Shown here piece by piece: positions 42,951 to 51,661 of a DNA stretch of 64,000 bases; positions within the stretch are counted from its first letter, which is position 1; each line of letters begins with the position of its first letter. Below the pieces are notes generated by a model. The model saw only the letters and a program-made list of their open reading frames with translations, ran no database searches and was not told the origin of the DNA. The DNA is from Novacetimonas pomaceti. Lineage in GTDB: Bacteria > Pseudomonadota > Alphaproteobacteria > Acetobacterales > Acetobacteraceae. Location: contig NZ_NOXG01000001.1 of NCBI RefSeq assembly GCF_003207955.1, positions 124,001-188,000 on the forward strand, read 5' to 3'. The translations under genes and the position numbers were made by a program.

Positions 42951-43952
42951 TCAGCCCAGATGGCCCAGCAGCCCGTCGATCAACTGCTCCAGCTTCTGGT
43001 TTTCCGCCCGCGCGGTAAAGGTCAGGGCCATGCGATGCGCCAGCACAGGCTGCGCCAGTGCTGCGACATCATCCAGCGTCGGCGACAGCCGCCCGTCCAG
43101 CAGCGCCCGCGCGCGCGTCGCCAGCATCAGCGCCTGCGCCGCGCGCGGGCCGGGGCCCCATGCCACGGACTGGCGGATTGCGTCGCTGCTGGTGGTTTCG
43201 GGTCGTGCCTCGCGCACCAGGCGGACAATGGCGTCCAGCACCTTTTCCCCCGTCGGCAGCGCGCGCACCAGATGCTGGGCCGCGATGACGTCATCGGCGC
43301 TCATGACGGGCTGCGCCGTCGCCTGGGTGGTGCCGGTCGTCGCCAGCAGCATCGCGCGTTCGGCCTGAAGGTCCGGGAAATCCAGCAGGATCTGCATCAT
43401 GAAGCGGTCAAGCTGCGCCTCCGGCAGGGGGTAGGTGCCTTCCTGTTCGATGGGGTTCTGCGTCGCCAGCACGTGAAAGGGGCGCGGCAGGGCATGATCG
43501 GTGCCCGCGATGGCGACATGGCGTTCCTGCATCGCCTGCAGCAGCGCGGACTGCGTGCGCGGGCTGGCGCGGTTGATTTCGTCGGCCATCAGCAGCTGGC
43601 AGAACACCGGCCCCGCGACAAAGCGGAAGCTGCGCCGCCCCTGCGCGTCCTCATCCAGGATTTCGCTGCCCAGGATATCCGACGGCATCAGGTCGGGCGT
43701 GAACTGCACCCGCCGCGCGTCGAGTCCCATGACACGGCCGATGGTCGTGACCAGCAGCGTCTTGCCAAGGCCGGGCGCGCCCACCAGCAGGGCGTGCCCC
43801 CCGGCGAGGATGGAGGTCAGCGCAAGGTCGATCACGCGATTCTGTCCCAGTATGACCTTGCCGATTTCGGCGCGGACGGCGTGCAGCCGCGCGCTGGTGG
43901 CATCGGCGGCCTGCGCGGCCTGTGCGGCATCTGGGGGGGAGGAAATCGTCAT
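42951..43952 (-). CDS. MoxR-family AAA+ ATPase
   Basis: This AAA+ ATPase (333 residues from the chosen start) is of the MoxR family, which acts as chaperones for vWA-containing proteins. Walker A is GAPGLGKT, Walker B is LLMADEINRASPRTQSALL and the sensor region is HVLATQNPIEQEGTYPLPEA. I chose ATG 43952 because GGAG lies 9 nt upstream. ATG 44000 would add 16 residues but has a Shine-Dalgarno that is too close. It is the first gene of the four-gene operon. Confidence 0.93.
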   Translation of the reverse strand: MTISSPPDAAQAAQAADATSARLHAVRAEIGKVILGQNRVIDLALTSILAGGHALLVGAPGLGKTLLVTTIGRVMGLDARRVQFTPDLMPSDILGSEILDEDAQGRRSFRFVAGPVFCQLLMADEINRASPRTQSALLQAMQERHVAIAGTDHALPRPFHVLATQNPIEQEGTYPLPEAQLDRFMMQILLDFPDLQAERAMLLATTGTTQATAQPVMSADDVIAAQHLVRALPTGEKVLDAIVRLVREARPETTSSDAIRQSVAWGPGPRAAQALMLATRARALLDGRLSPTLDDVAALAQPVLAHRMALTFTARAENQKLEQLIDGLLGHLG

Positions 43953-44074
43953 GCTCGCAGGCTCCGCGCGGGAAGGGGAAAAGGCATCGGAGGTCATCAT
44001 TCCTTCAGTCTGACACGTCCGGGGGTTTCATCAAGCCGGGGTAGCTCCCTATATCAGGTGGAGCAGGTTTCATA

Positions 44075-44797
44075 ATGTTCGGGTTAACGCACTTGACGGA
44101 CGATTTCGAGACGAGAGTCACATTCGGTAGCATGCGCCCCGCGTCCGGGCGGCCGGGGCACGATGCCGCCGCGCTGTCGCCTTCGCAAGGGCCGGCGACG
44201 GATGACGCGGCGGGATGTGGCGCATTGCCGTTCCTGATCCGGCGGGACGGGACGTGGCTGTATCGCGGTTCACCCATCACGCGCAAACCCATGGTCTGCC
44301 TGTTCGCCTCCACGCTGCGGCGTGACGCGGCGGGCGTGTTCCGCCTCCAGACGCCGGTGGAATCCGGCACGATCGAGGTGGAGGACGCGCCCTTCGTCGC
44401 GGTGGGGCTGCAATGGTGCGGGTGTGGCCGCGATCAGGTGCTGTCCTTTCGCACCAACGTGGACCAGATGATCTGCGCCGGACCGGACCACCCGATTCGC
44501 ACCGACTGGAACCGCCCCTGTGACGAGGACGGGTCGGGCGCCGTGCCGTATCTGGAGGTACGGCCCGGCGATGGCGACCTGCCGATCGAGGCCCGGCTGT
44601 CGCGGCCCGTCTATTACGAACTCGCGGCGCTGGCGGTGCCGGGGCACTGTGGCGGCGTGCCGTGCCTGGGGGTCTGGAGCCGGCGTGTCTTCTTCCCGCT
44701 TGGCCGCCTGTCCTCCTGCGTGGATGGCTCCTGCGAGGATGGCCACGACGGGAGCTGCGGGGACGGGGAGTGCGCGGGGGACGACGCGCCGGCATGA
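44075..44797 (+). CDS. DUF1285 protein with cysteine-rich acidic tail
   Basis: This 240-residue protein carries the DUF1285 core: PFLIRRDGTWLYRGSPITRK near residues 52-71, LQTPVESGTIEVEDAPFVAV and VYYELAALAVPG, then VFFPLG. After the core it has an acidic tail with four cysteines spaced C-x4-C-x7-C-x4-C (CVDGSC to CGDGEC), which I do not know from the family. It is divergent from moxR and overlaps cca (ATGA, 44794-44797). An ATG at 44132 is an alternative start. The function is unknown. Confidence 0.82.
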   Translation: MFGLTHLTDDFETRVTFGSMRPASGRPGHDAAALSPSQGPATDDAAGCGALPFLIRRDGTWLYRGSPITRKPMVCLFASTLRRDAAGVFRLQTPVESGTIEVEDAPFVAVGLQWCGCGRDQVLSFRTNVDQMICAGPDHPIRTDWNRPCDEDGSGAVPYLEVRPGDGDLPIEARLSRPVYYELAALAVPGHCGGVPCLGVWSRRVFFPLGRLSSCVDGSCEDGHDGSCGDGECAGDDAPA

Positions 44798-46038
44798 CGC
44801 GGGCCGCATCACCGCCGCCATCCGCCGCCACGCCCGTCGCGGACCCGCTGGGGCGCCTGTTCCGCGCGCAGCCCGATACGGCGGTGACGCTGGCGCGGAT
44901 ATGGGACGTGCTGCCCGACGCGCGCCTTGTGGGCGGGGCGGTGCGTGACCTTTTGTGCGGGCGGGCAGTGGCCGACATGGACCTGGCCACCGCCGTCGCG
45001 CCCGAAGATGTCATGGCGCGCCTGCGGGCGGCGGGGATCAAGGTGGTGCCGACCGGCCTTTCGCACGGCACGGTGACGGCGGTGATCGACGGGCGTCCGC
45101 ATGAAATCACCACCCTGCGCCGCGACGAACGCACCGATGGCCGTCATGCCGAGGTCGCGTGGACCAGCGACTGGCGCGAGGACGCGGCCCGGCGCGATTT
45201 CACGATCAACGCCATGTCGTGCGATCGCGCCGGGCATGTGCATGACCCATTCGGTGGCCGCGAAGACCTTGCCGCCCATCGCGTGCGCTTCGTGGGGGAC
45301 GCGCGCGCGCGCATTGCCGAGGACGCGCTGCGCATCCTGCGCTTTTTCCGTTTCGACGCCCGTTACGGGGGCGAGGTCCCGGATGAGGAGGCCATGCAGG
45401 CGGTGACGGTGCTGGCGCCAATGGTCGAACGCCTGTCGGTGGAGCGGATATGGTCGGAACTGCGCCGCATCCTGACCGGCCCGCGCGTGGAAAGGGCGCT
45501 GGCGCTGATGGAGGCAGGCGGCGTGCTGACGCGCATCCTGCCCGAAGGATACGACCTGCCGCGGCTGTCCGCGCTGCTGGCGTGTGGCGCGCCGGCGCAG
45601 GCGCTGCTGCGGTGCGCGGCCCTGGTGCGGGGCGATGCGCGGGTGGTGGCCGATCGCCTGCGCCTGTCGCGTGCGGATGCGCGTTTCCTGTGCGCGGCGC
45701 GTGAGGGGGATGCCCCTCATCCGGACATGCCATCGGCGGAAATCGCGCGTCTGCTGGCCATCGACCCTGCCGACATCCTGATCGCGCGCAGCTGGCTCCG
45801 CCAGGCGGCGGAGGCGGGACGGCCCGACGCCCGGTGGGATTCGCTGCGGCACGGGATCGCGCGGCACCCGCGTCCCGTCTTCCCGCTTGCGGGGCGCGAC
45901 GTGGTGGCGGCGGGCTGTCCGGCGGGGCCGCGCGTGGGCGAAATGCTCGGGCGCGTGCGGGCGTGGTGGATGGCGGGGGGCTGCGTTGCCGACCATGCTG
46001 CATGCCTTGCGTATCTGCGCGGCGTGCTGAAGGATTGA
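44794..46038 (+). CDS. cca: CCA tRNA nucleotidyltransferase
   Basis: This 414-residue nucleotidyltransferase adds or repairs the CCA end of tRNAs. The class II head is visible: LVGGAVRDLLCGRAVADMDL near residues 45-65, with the catalytic DxD in ADMDLA, then RRDFTINAMSC and EDALRILRFFRFDARYG. The start overlaps the DUF1285 stop, and a longer in-frame extension upstream would lie inside DUF1285. The DUF1285-cca pairing recurs in alphaproteobacteria. Confidence 0.94.
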   Translation: MTRAASPPPSAATPVADPLGRLFRAQPDTAVTLARIWDVLPDARLVGGAVRDLLCGRAVADMDLATAVAPEDVMARLRAAGIKVVPTGLSHGTVTAVIDGRPHEITTLRRDERTDGRHAEVAWTSDWREDAARRDFTINAMSCDRAGHVHDPFGGREDLAAHRVRFVGDARARIAEDALRILRFFRFDARYGGEVPDEEAMQAVTVLAPMVERLSVERIWSELRRILTGPRVERALALMEAGGVLTRILPEGYDLPRLSALLACGAPAQALLRCAALVRGDARVVADRLRLSRADARFLCAAREGDAPHPDMPSAEIARLLAIDPADILIARSWLRQAAEAGRPDARWDSLRHGIARHPRPVFPLAGRDVVAAGCPAGPRVGEMLGRVRAWWMAGGCVADHAACLAYLRGVLKD

Positions 46039-46116
46039 GGCGCGGGCGGTTTCGCCTGTCGCATGGATCATGGGCCGGGTTTTGCATTTTGACCGGGCGG
46101 GAGTTTATAGGGCCGT

Positions 46117-47913
46117 ATGAACGTTGTTCCAGCGACGCGGCCCGATGCCGCCGGAAAAGTGCAGCCCGATCCGCATGACCCGGCATCGACGGGGCTGCTG
46201 GCGCGTCGCCTGTGGCGCGAGGAGCTGAGCCATCACCGCCTGCGCATCGCGGGCGTCGTGGTCCTGACGGCGCTGATGGCGGTCTTCAGCGCGCTGTATC
46301 CGCTGGTGATCCAGCGCGCGCTGGACATGTTCGCGGCCCAGGACCCGCGCATCCTGTACCAGGTTCCCGTCCTGGTGGTTGTCATCACCACCGCCAAGGC
46401 CGTGTCGCAATACTGGCAGAGCGTCGCGGTGCAGGGGCTGGTCCTGTCGGTCATCCGCGACCTGCAGGGGCGGATGTTTTCCCATCTGGTCAATGCCGAC
46501 GTCTCCCGCATCGAGGAGGAGGCGCCAGCCCAGCTTGCCGCGCGTTTCACCACCGATGCCGTCTCCATCCGCGAGGCGCTGATCCGCGCCACCAACGCGC
46601 TGGGCGACGCGGTGACGGTCATCGGGCTGATCGTGTCCATGTTCTACATGGACTGGGAACTCAGCCTGATCGCCGCCGTGCTGTATCCCGTCGCCGCGAT
46701 GCCGGTGCGGCGGCTGGGCAAGCGCCTGCGCAGGGAATCGGGAGGCATGCATGAACAGGTCGGCGCCACCGCCGCCCTGCTGACCGAAAGCTTTGCCCAG
46801 TCGCGGACGATCCGCGTCTATGGGCTGGAACAGGTGGAGGAACAGCGCGCCAATCATGTCCTCGACCTGCTGCATGCCGGCCTGCTGCGCATCGCGCGGG
46901 GACGGGCGCGCGTTGACCCGATGCTGGAGGTGCTGGGTGGGATCGCGGTCGCGGCGGTGCTGGGGTTCGCCGGGTGGCGGGCCACGCAGGGCGGGGCGAC
47001 GCTGGGCGATTTTTCGGGGTTTGTCGCCGCCCTCCTGCTGGCGGCGCGACCGCTGCGGGCGCTCGGGACGCTCAATGTCGCGCTGCAGGAGGGCATGGGC
47101 GGCCTGCAGCGGGTCTTTCAGATCATCGACGAACCCGCCGCCGTGCGGCAGTCACCACAGGCGCGGCCATTGCCCGCCGGGCGTGGCGACCTGCGGTTCA
47201 ATGACGTGTCGTTCATCTATCCCGACGGGCGCATGGGGCTGTCGGGGCTGGATTTCATCGCGCGGCCCGGTACGACCGTGGCGCTGGTCGGGGCGTCGGG
47301 GGCGGGCAAATCCACCGCCCTGTCGCTGGTGCCCCGGCTGCATGACGTATCTGGCGGCAGCATCGTGCTGGATGGGGAGGACCTGCGGGACCTGATCCTT
47401 GCCGACCTGCGTGATGCCATCGCCTATGTCAGCCAGGATTCGCTGCTGTTTGACCTGTCGGTGGGGGAAAACATCCGCATGGGTAACCGTAACGCCGCCC
47501 TGGCGGATGTCCGCGCGGCAGCGCGCGCGGCGGCGGCGGACGATTTCATCATGGCCCTGCCCGAAGGGTACGATACCATGGTGGGGCCGGGGGGGCAGAG
47601 GCTGTCCGGCGGCCAGCGCCAGCGTGTCGCCCTTGCGCGCGCATTGCTGCGCAACCCGCGCATCCTGCTGCTGGACGAGGCGACAAGTGCCCTCGACAGC
47701 GACAGCGAGGCCACGGTCCAGCAGGCGCTGACCCATCTGCGGCAGGGGCGGACGACCATTATCGTGGCCCATCGCCTGTCCACCATCCGTTCGGCCGACC
47801 TGGTGGTCGTCATGGCGGAAGGACGGGCGGTGGAGCGTGGAACCCATGATGCCCTGATGCAGCAGGATGGCGTTTATGCCCGCATGGTCCGCACCCAGGC
47901 ATTCGGGCTTTAG
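46117..47913 (+). CDS. ABC exporter, MsbA-like (fused membrane and ATPase domains)
   Basis: This 598-residue half-transporter has about six membrane segments in residues 45-330 and an ATPase domain after 350. Walker A is GASGAGKST, the signature is LSGGQRQRVALARALL, Walker B is ILLLDEATSALD and the switch is VAHRLST. Families with this layout export lipid A core or drugs. Nothing nearby fixes the substrate, so the MsbA name is not assigned as a symbol. Confidence 0.9.
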   Translation: MNVVPATRPDAAGKVQPDPHDPASTGLLARRLWREELSHHRLRIAGVVVLTALMAVFSALYPLVIQRALDMFAAQDPRILYQVPVLVVVITTAKAVSQYWQSVAVQGLVLSVIRDLQGRMFSHLVNADVSRIEEEAPAQLAARFTTDAVSIREALIRATNALGDAVTVIGLIVSMFYMDWELSLIAAVLYPVAAMPVRRLGKRLRRESGGMHEQVGATAALLTESFAQSRTIRVYGLEQVEEQRANHVLDLLHAGLLRIARGRARVDPMLEVLGGIAVAAVLGFAGWRATQGGATLGDFSGFVAALLLAARPLRALGTLNVALQEGMGGLQRVFQIIDEPAAVRQSPQARPLPAGRGDLRFNDVSFIYPDGRMGLSGLDFIARPGTTVALVGASGAGKSTALSLVPRLHDVSGGSIVLDGEDLRDLILADLRDAIAYVSQDSLLFDLSVGENIRMGNRNAALADVRAAARAAAADDFIMALPEGYDTMVGPGGQRLSGGQRQRVALARALLRNPRILLLDEATSALDSDSEATVQQALTHLRQGRTTIIVAHRLSTIRSADLVVVMAEGRAVERGTHDALMQQDGVYARMVRTQAFGL

Positions 47914-47981
47914 CGCGTTGGTTTTCATTACGGTCGAATAAGCTGCGTGCGATGGTTGAAGTCGCATCGCGTTCGTGTCAT

Positions 47982-48008
47982 GCATTGACCGACCCGTTCG
48001 GTCAATGC
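47982..48008. promoter_or_regulatory. Perfect palindromic operator upstream of emrAB
   Basis: GCATTGACCGA (47982-47992) and TCGGTCAATGC (47998-48008) form a perfect 11-bp inverted repeat around a 5-nt CCCGT spacer. It ends 53 nt before the emrA start. The size and symmetry fit a TetR-type operator, as commonly found upstream of such pumps. No tetR or marR gene lies in the neighbourhood. Confidence 0.7.
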
Positions 48009-48061
48009 GGGCGCGTGGCGCGTCTCCGGGATACGAATCGTACGATAAATGAGGGAACCAC

Positions 48062-49177
48062 ATGGCCGGTGATGAAGCCCACACGCCAGATAACGGACAG
48101 GCGGGCGAGCAGAAGCCCACCGAAAACAAGCCCGCCGGAAAGGAGGAAAAGCCGTCCCGCAGGATCATCATGATCGGCATGCTGGTGGTACTGGTCGTCG
48201 CGGCGGCGGTGTACTGGCTGCTGCATCGGGGCGAGGTGGAAACCGACGACGCCTTTACCGCCGGCCGCGCCGTGGCGATCGCGCCGCATGTGCGGGGATA
48301 CGTGACCGAGCTTCTGGTCAACGACAACCAGTTCGTCCACGAAGGGCAGATACTGGCGAGGATCGATGACCGCGACTGGCGCGCCGCACGGGACGAGGCG
48401 GCGGCAGGTCTGGAACTGGCGCAGGCGCAGGCGGACAATGCGGAACTGATGCTTGCCGTGGCGCAGAAGAACTTTCCCGGCCACCTGATGGCGGCGCAGG
48501 GTGCGTTGCAGGGCGCGCAGGCGCAACAGTTCCGGGCCCAGACCGATTTCAACCGCCAGCATTCCGTCGCGCGCGCCGCGACCTCGCAGCAGGATATCGA
48601 TTACGCGACCGCGGCGCTGGACGCGGCCAAGGCGCGGGTGCTGCAGGCGCAGGGCGAACTGCAGCAGGCCATGCCGGTCATCCCCAATATTTCAAGCAGC
48701 CAGAACAAGGTCACCCAGGCGCAGGCCCAGATGCACGAGGCGCAGGCCAAGCTGCGGCAGGCGGAACTGAACCTGGAATGGACGGTCATCCGCGCGCCGC
48801 ATGATGGCTGGATATCGCAGCGTAACATCGAACGCGGCACGCTGGTCAGCGCGGGGCAGACGGTCTTTTCCATCGTGGAGCCCGAAGTCTGGGTCGTCGC
48901 CAATTACAAGGAAACGCAGCTGACGGCCATGCGCCCGGGACAGAAGGTGGATATCGCGGTCGATGCCTATCCCTTCCTGAAGCTGAAGGGGCATGTCGAT
49001 TCACTCCAGCTGGGGACTGGCGCGACCTTCAGCGCGTTCCCGCCTGAAAATGCCACCGGCAACTATGTCAAGATCGTGCAGCGCGTGCCGGTCAAGATCC
49101 TGATCGACGAGGGGCTGCGTCCCGACGTGCCGCTGTCGCTGGGCCTTTCGGTCGAGCCTACGGTCTATACGCGATGA
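48062..49177 (+). CDS. emrA: EmrA-like membrane fusion protein (HlyD family)
   Basis: This 371-residue adaptor belongs to an MFS drug pump. A lysine/proline-rich cytosolic N-terminus precedes one membrane segment near residues 38-56. VETDDAFTAGRAVAIAPHVR and GYVTELLVNDNQFVHEGQIL start the lipoyl half. A long coiled-coil hairpin spans about 100-215, and WTVIRAPHDGWISQRNIERG is the second lipoyl half. A GAGGGA Shine-Dalgarno precedes the ATG. It overlaps emrB by 4 nt. Confidence 0.9.
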   Translation: MAGDEAHTPDNGQAGEQKPTENKPAGKEEKPSRRIIMIGMLVVLVVAAAVYWLLHRGEVETDDAFTAGRAVAIAPHVRGYVTELLVNDNQFVHEGQILARIDDRDWRAARDEAAAGLELAQAQADNAELMLAVAQKNFPGHLMAAQGALQGAQAQQFRAQTDFNRQHSVARAATSQQDIDYATAALDAAKARVLQAQGELQQAMPVIPNISSSQNKVTQAQAQMHEAQAKLRQAELNLEWTVIRAPHDGWISQRNIERGTLVSAGQTVFSIVEPEVWVVANYKETQLTAMRPGQKVDIAVDAYPFLKLKGHVDSLQLGTGATFSAFPPENATGNYVKIVQRVPVKILIDEGLRPDVPLSLGLSVEPTVYTR

Positions 49178-50748
49178 GCACTGCGGCAGCCTCCGCCGAC
49201 GATCACGCCGGCCAGACGTGGAAGCCGAAGCACAACCCGTGGCTGATCGCCGTCGTGGTCACGGTTGCCGCGTTCATGGAGATCCTTGACACCACCATCG
49301 TCAACGTCTCCCTGCCGCATATCGCGGGGAACCTGTCGTCCACCTATGACGATGCGACATGGACCCTGACCTCCTATCTTGTCGCCAACGGTATCGTGCT
49401 GACGATTTCGGGGTGGCTGGGAAAGCTGTTCGGGCGAAAGAAATACTTCCTGATCTGCATTTCCATGTTTTCCCTGTCGTCCTTCCTGTGCGGCATTTCC
49501 ACCAGCCTGCCGGAACTGATTTTCTTCCGTCTGCTGCAGGGGTTTTTCGGCGGTGGCCTGCAGCCGAACCAGCAGTCGATCATCCTTGACACCTTTCCCC
49601 CCGAAAAACGCGCCGCAGCCTTCGGCCTGACGGCGATCGCAACCGTGGTCGCGCCCGTCATCGGGCCGTCGCTGGGGGGATGGATTACCGACAATTATTC
49701 ATGGCGCTGGGTCTTTTTCATCAACGTGCCCGTTGGCGCGCTGGCGACCATCGCCGTGTCCATGATGGTCGATGACCCGCCATGGGCGCGCAAGCAGGCG
49801 GCGCCGCTCGACTTTATCGGCATCGGCCTCATCACCATCGGCTTCGGCTGCCTGGAGGTCGCGGTTGACCGTGGCGAGGATGCGGACTGGTTCGGGTCGC
49901 GCATCATCGTCGTCATGGCGATCCTTGCGGTGCTGGGCATTGGCGGGGCCGTGGCCTGGCTGCTGCATACCAAGAAACCGGCGGTTGACCTGCGGGTGTT
50001 CAAGGACCGCAATTTTGCCGTGGGGACGGGCCTGATGGGGGCGGTGGGGGCGCTGCTTTACTCCTCCGCGATCATCGTGCCGCAGTTCGCGCAGCAGGTC
50101 ATGGGCTATACCGCCACCCTGTCGGGCCTGATCCTGTCGCCCGGCGGCGTGGCGGTCATCATCCTGATCCCGATTGTCGGCATGGCCATGAAACGCATCC
50201 AGCTGCGTTACATCATCGCGTTCGGCTTTTTCCTGATGGGAATGTCCATGCTGTGGTCGGCGCGTCTGGTGCCCGCGCTGGATTTCCGGCATCTGGTCTT
50301 TTTCCGCATGAGCCAGACGGCAACCATGGCCTTCCTGTTCGTGCCGATATCCACCATTACGTACGCCACGCTGCCGCGCGAACTGAACGCCGACGGGTCC
50401 GCCCTGTTCAGCATGGTGCGAAACGTGCTGGGTTCCCTCAGCATTTCGGGGGCGACGGCGCTGGTGACGGAACTGCGCCAGGCACACCAGAGCCAGATGG
50501 TCCACTGGATGACGCCCTATCACCAGCCTTACAACGAATACCTGTCACGGGCGCATGACGCGGCGATGGCGCGCGGCTTTCCCGAACCTGTCCTCAATTC
50601 CGTGGCGATGGGCAAGCTGTACCAGCAGTTCACCGCGCAGATCGCGATCCTTGCGTACAACGAGGTCTTCATGATCCTTGGCATCGGTTCGTTGCTGGTG
50701 GTGCCTTTCTGTTTCCTGATGTCGCCGCTGAAGGGCGATGACAAGTAG
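49174..50748 (+). CDS. emrB: EmrB-like MFS multidrug transporter (DHA2)
   Basis: This 524-residue drug:H+ antiporter has 14 hydrophobic segments. EILDTTIVNVSLPHIAGNL in TM1 is the DHA2 motif D1, FRLLQGFFGGGLQPNQQSII follows, and VIGPSLGGWITDNYSWRWVF is motif C. Its start overlaps the emrA stop (ATGA), so the pair forms one unit. No outer-membrane channel gene is next to it; it may borrow the one at 21450. Confidence 0.92.
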   Translation: MSTAAASADDHAGQTWKPKHNPWLIAVVVTVAAFMEILDTTIVNVSLPHIAGNLSSTYDDATWTLTSYLVANGIVLTISGWLGKLFGRKKYFLICISMFSLSSFLCGISTSLPELIFFRLLQGFFGGGLQPNQQSIILDTFPPEKRAAAFGLTAIATVVAPVIGPSLGGWITDNYSWRWVFFINVPVGALATIAVSMMVDDPPWARKQAAPLDFIGIGLITIGFGCLEVAVDRGEDADWFGSRIIVVMAILAVLGIGGAVAWLLHTKKPAVDLRVFKDRNFAVGTGLMGAVGALLYSSAIIVPQFAQQVMGYTATLSGLILSPGGVAVIILIPIVGMAMKRIQLRYIIAFGFFLMGMSMLWSARLVPALDFRHLVFFRMSQTATMAFLFVPISTITYATLPRELNADGSALFSMVRNVLGSLSISGATALVTELRQAHQSQMVHWMTPYHQPYNEYLSRAHDAAMARGFPEPVLNSVAMGKLYQQFTAQIAILAYNEVFMILGIGSLLVVPFCFLMSPLKGDDK

Positions 50749-50757
50749 GGGGGCGTC

Positions 50758-51183
50758 ATGACGGCAGGAAACGATATCGTTGTGGTGTGCGCCGCGATCC
50801 TTCGCCACGGACGCCTTTTGTGCGTGCGCAAGCAGGGAACGCGGCTGTTCATGCTGCCCGGTGGCAAGCCCGAACCGGCGGAGGACGACATGGCGGCCCT
50901 GCGCCGTGAAGTGTCGGAGGAACTGGGCTGCGGCCTGCGTGGCGGCAGCGCCCGGCTGCTGGGGCGTTATGCCGCCCCCGCCGCGAACGAGGCGGGATGC
51001 ACGGTTCGGGCCAGCATCTATCGCGCGGAGCTGTCGGGCGAACCACACCCCCGCGCGGAAATCGCGGAGGCACGCTGGATCGACATCCATGATGGCCGGT
51101 GCGGTGACCTGCTGGCGCCGCTGTTGCGCGACCGGTTTATTCCGGCGCTGCGCCGGATGACGGCAGACGGGCAAGCCGGCTGA
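50758..51183 (+). CDS. Nudix hydrolase
   Basis: This 141-residue hydrolase has an intact Nudix box: GKPEPAEDDMAALRREVSEE followed by LG, near residues 39-60, which binds the divalent metals. The substrate cannot be fixed; MutT-like sanitation of oxidised nucleotides or nucleoside diphosphate derivatives is possible. It starts 9 nt after emrB. Its last 47 bases overlap the end of rppH on the other strand. Confidence 0.85.
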   Translation: MTAGNDIVVVCAAILRHGRLLCVRKQGTRLFMLPGGKPEPAEDDMAALRREVSEELGCGLRGGSARLLGRYAAPAANEAGCTVRASIYRAELSGEPHPRAEIAEARWIDIHDGRCGDLLAPLLRDRFIPALRRMTADGQAG

Positions 51184-51661
51184 ATTCGGGGATAAGCTGT
51201 TCATAGATGGGGCGCTTGAACCCCACATTGACATGCGCCAGACGTGACGGCGCCACCCATTGCCACCGGTCGAATTCGGCCGGCAGATGGGTATCGAGGC
51301 GTATGTCATCATCACGCCCGGTAAAGCGCAGGGCGAACCATTTCTGGGTCTGTCCCCGGTACCGGCCGCCCAGCGCCCTGCCAATCAGGTGGTCAGGCAG
51401 GTCATAGCTGATCCAGCGGGGATATTCGCCAAGGATCACCGCCCGGTCCGTGCCGATTTCCTCAAGCAGTTCGCGCATGACCGCCTGCCGGGGATTTTCC
51501 CCTTCATCAATGCCGCCCTGCGGGCACTGCCATACGCCATGGTCGACGGGGCCGCCCGCGCCGGGCATGTCGGTGCGGCGCGCCATCAGGATTTCATTGC
51601 GCGCGTTGAACAGCATCGCCCCCACGTTGGGGCGATAGGGCAGGTCGGTCTTCAGGCTCAT
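51137..51661 (-). CDS. rppH: RNA pyrophosphohydrolase (Nudix)
   Basis: RppH (174 residues) removes pyrophosphate from the 5' end of mRNA and starts decay. It begins MSLKTDLPYRPNVGAMLF. WQCPQGGIDEGENPRQAVMR followed by ELLEEIG is the Nudix box, and QKWFALRF is typical of the family. The start overlaps the ctpA stop. Its 3' end overlaps the convergent Nudix gene, so both extreme C-termini share coding DNA. Confidence 0.94.
   Translation of the reverse strand: MSLKTDLPYRPNVGAMLFNARNEILMARRTDMPGAGGPVDHGVWQCPQGGIDEGENPRQAVMRELLEEIGTDRAVILGEYPRWISYDLPDHLIGRALGGRYRGQTQKWFALRFTGRDDDIRLDTHLPAEFDRWQWVAPSRLAHVNVGFKRPIYEQLIPEFSRLARLPSSGAAPE

Noticed and set aside
48062..50748. Complete tripartite emr pump
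   Set aside because: No outer-membrane channel gene is adjacent, so only the adaptor and transporter were called.
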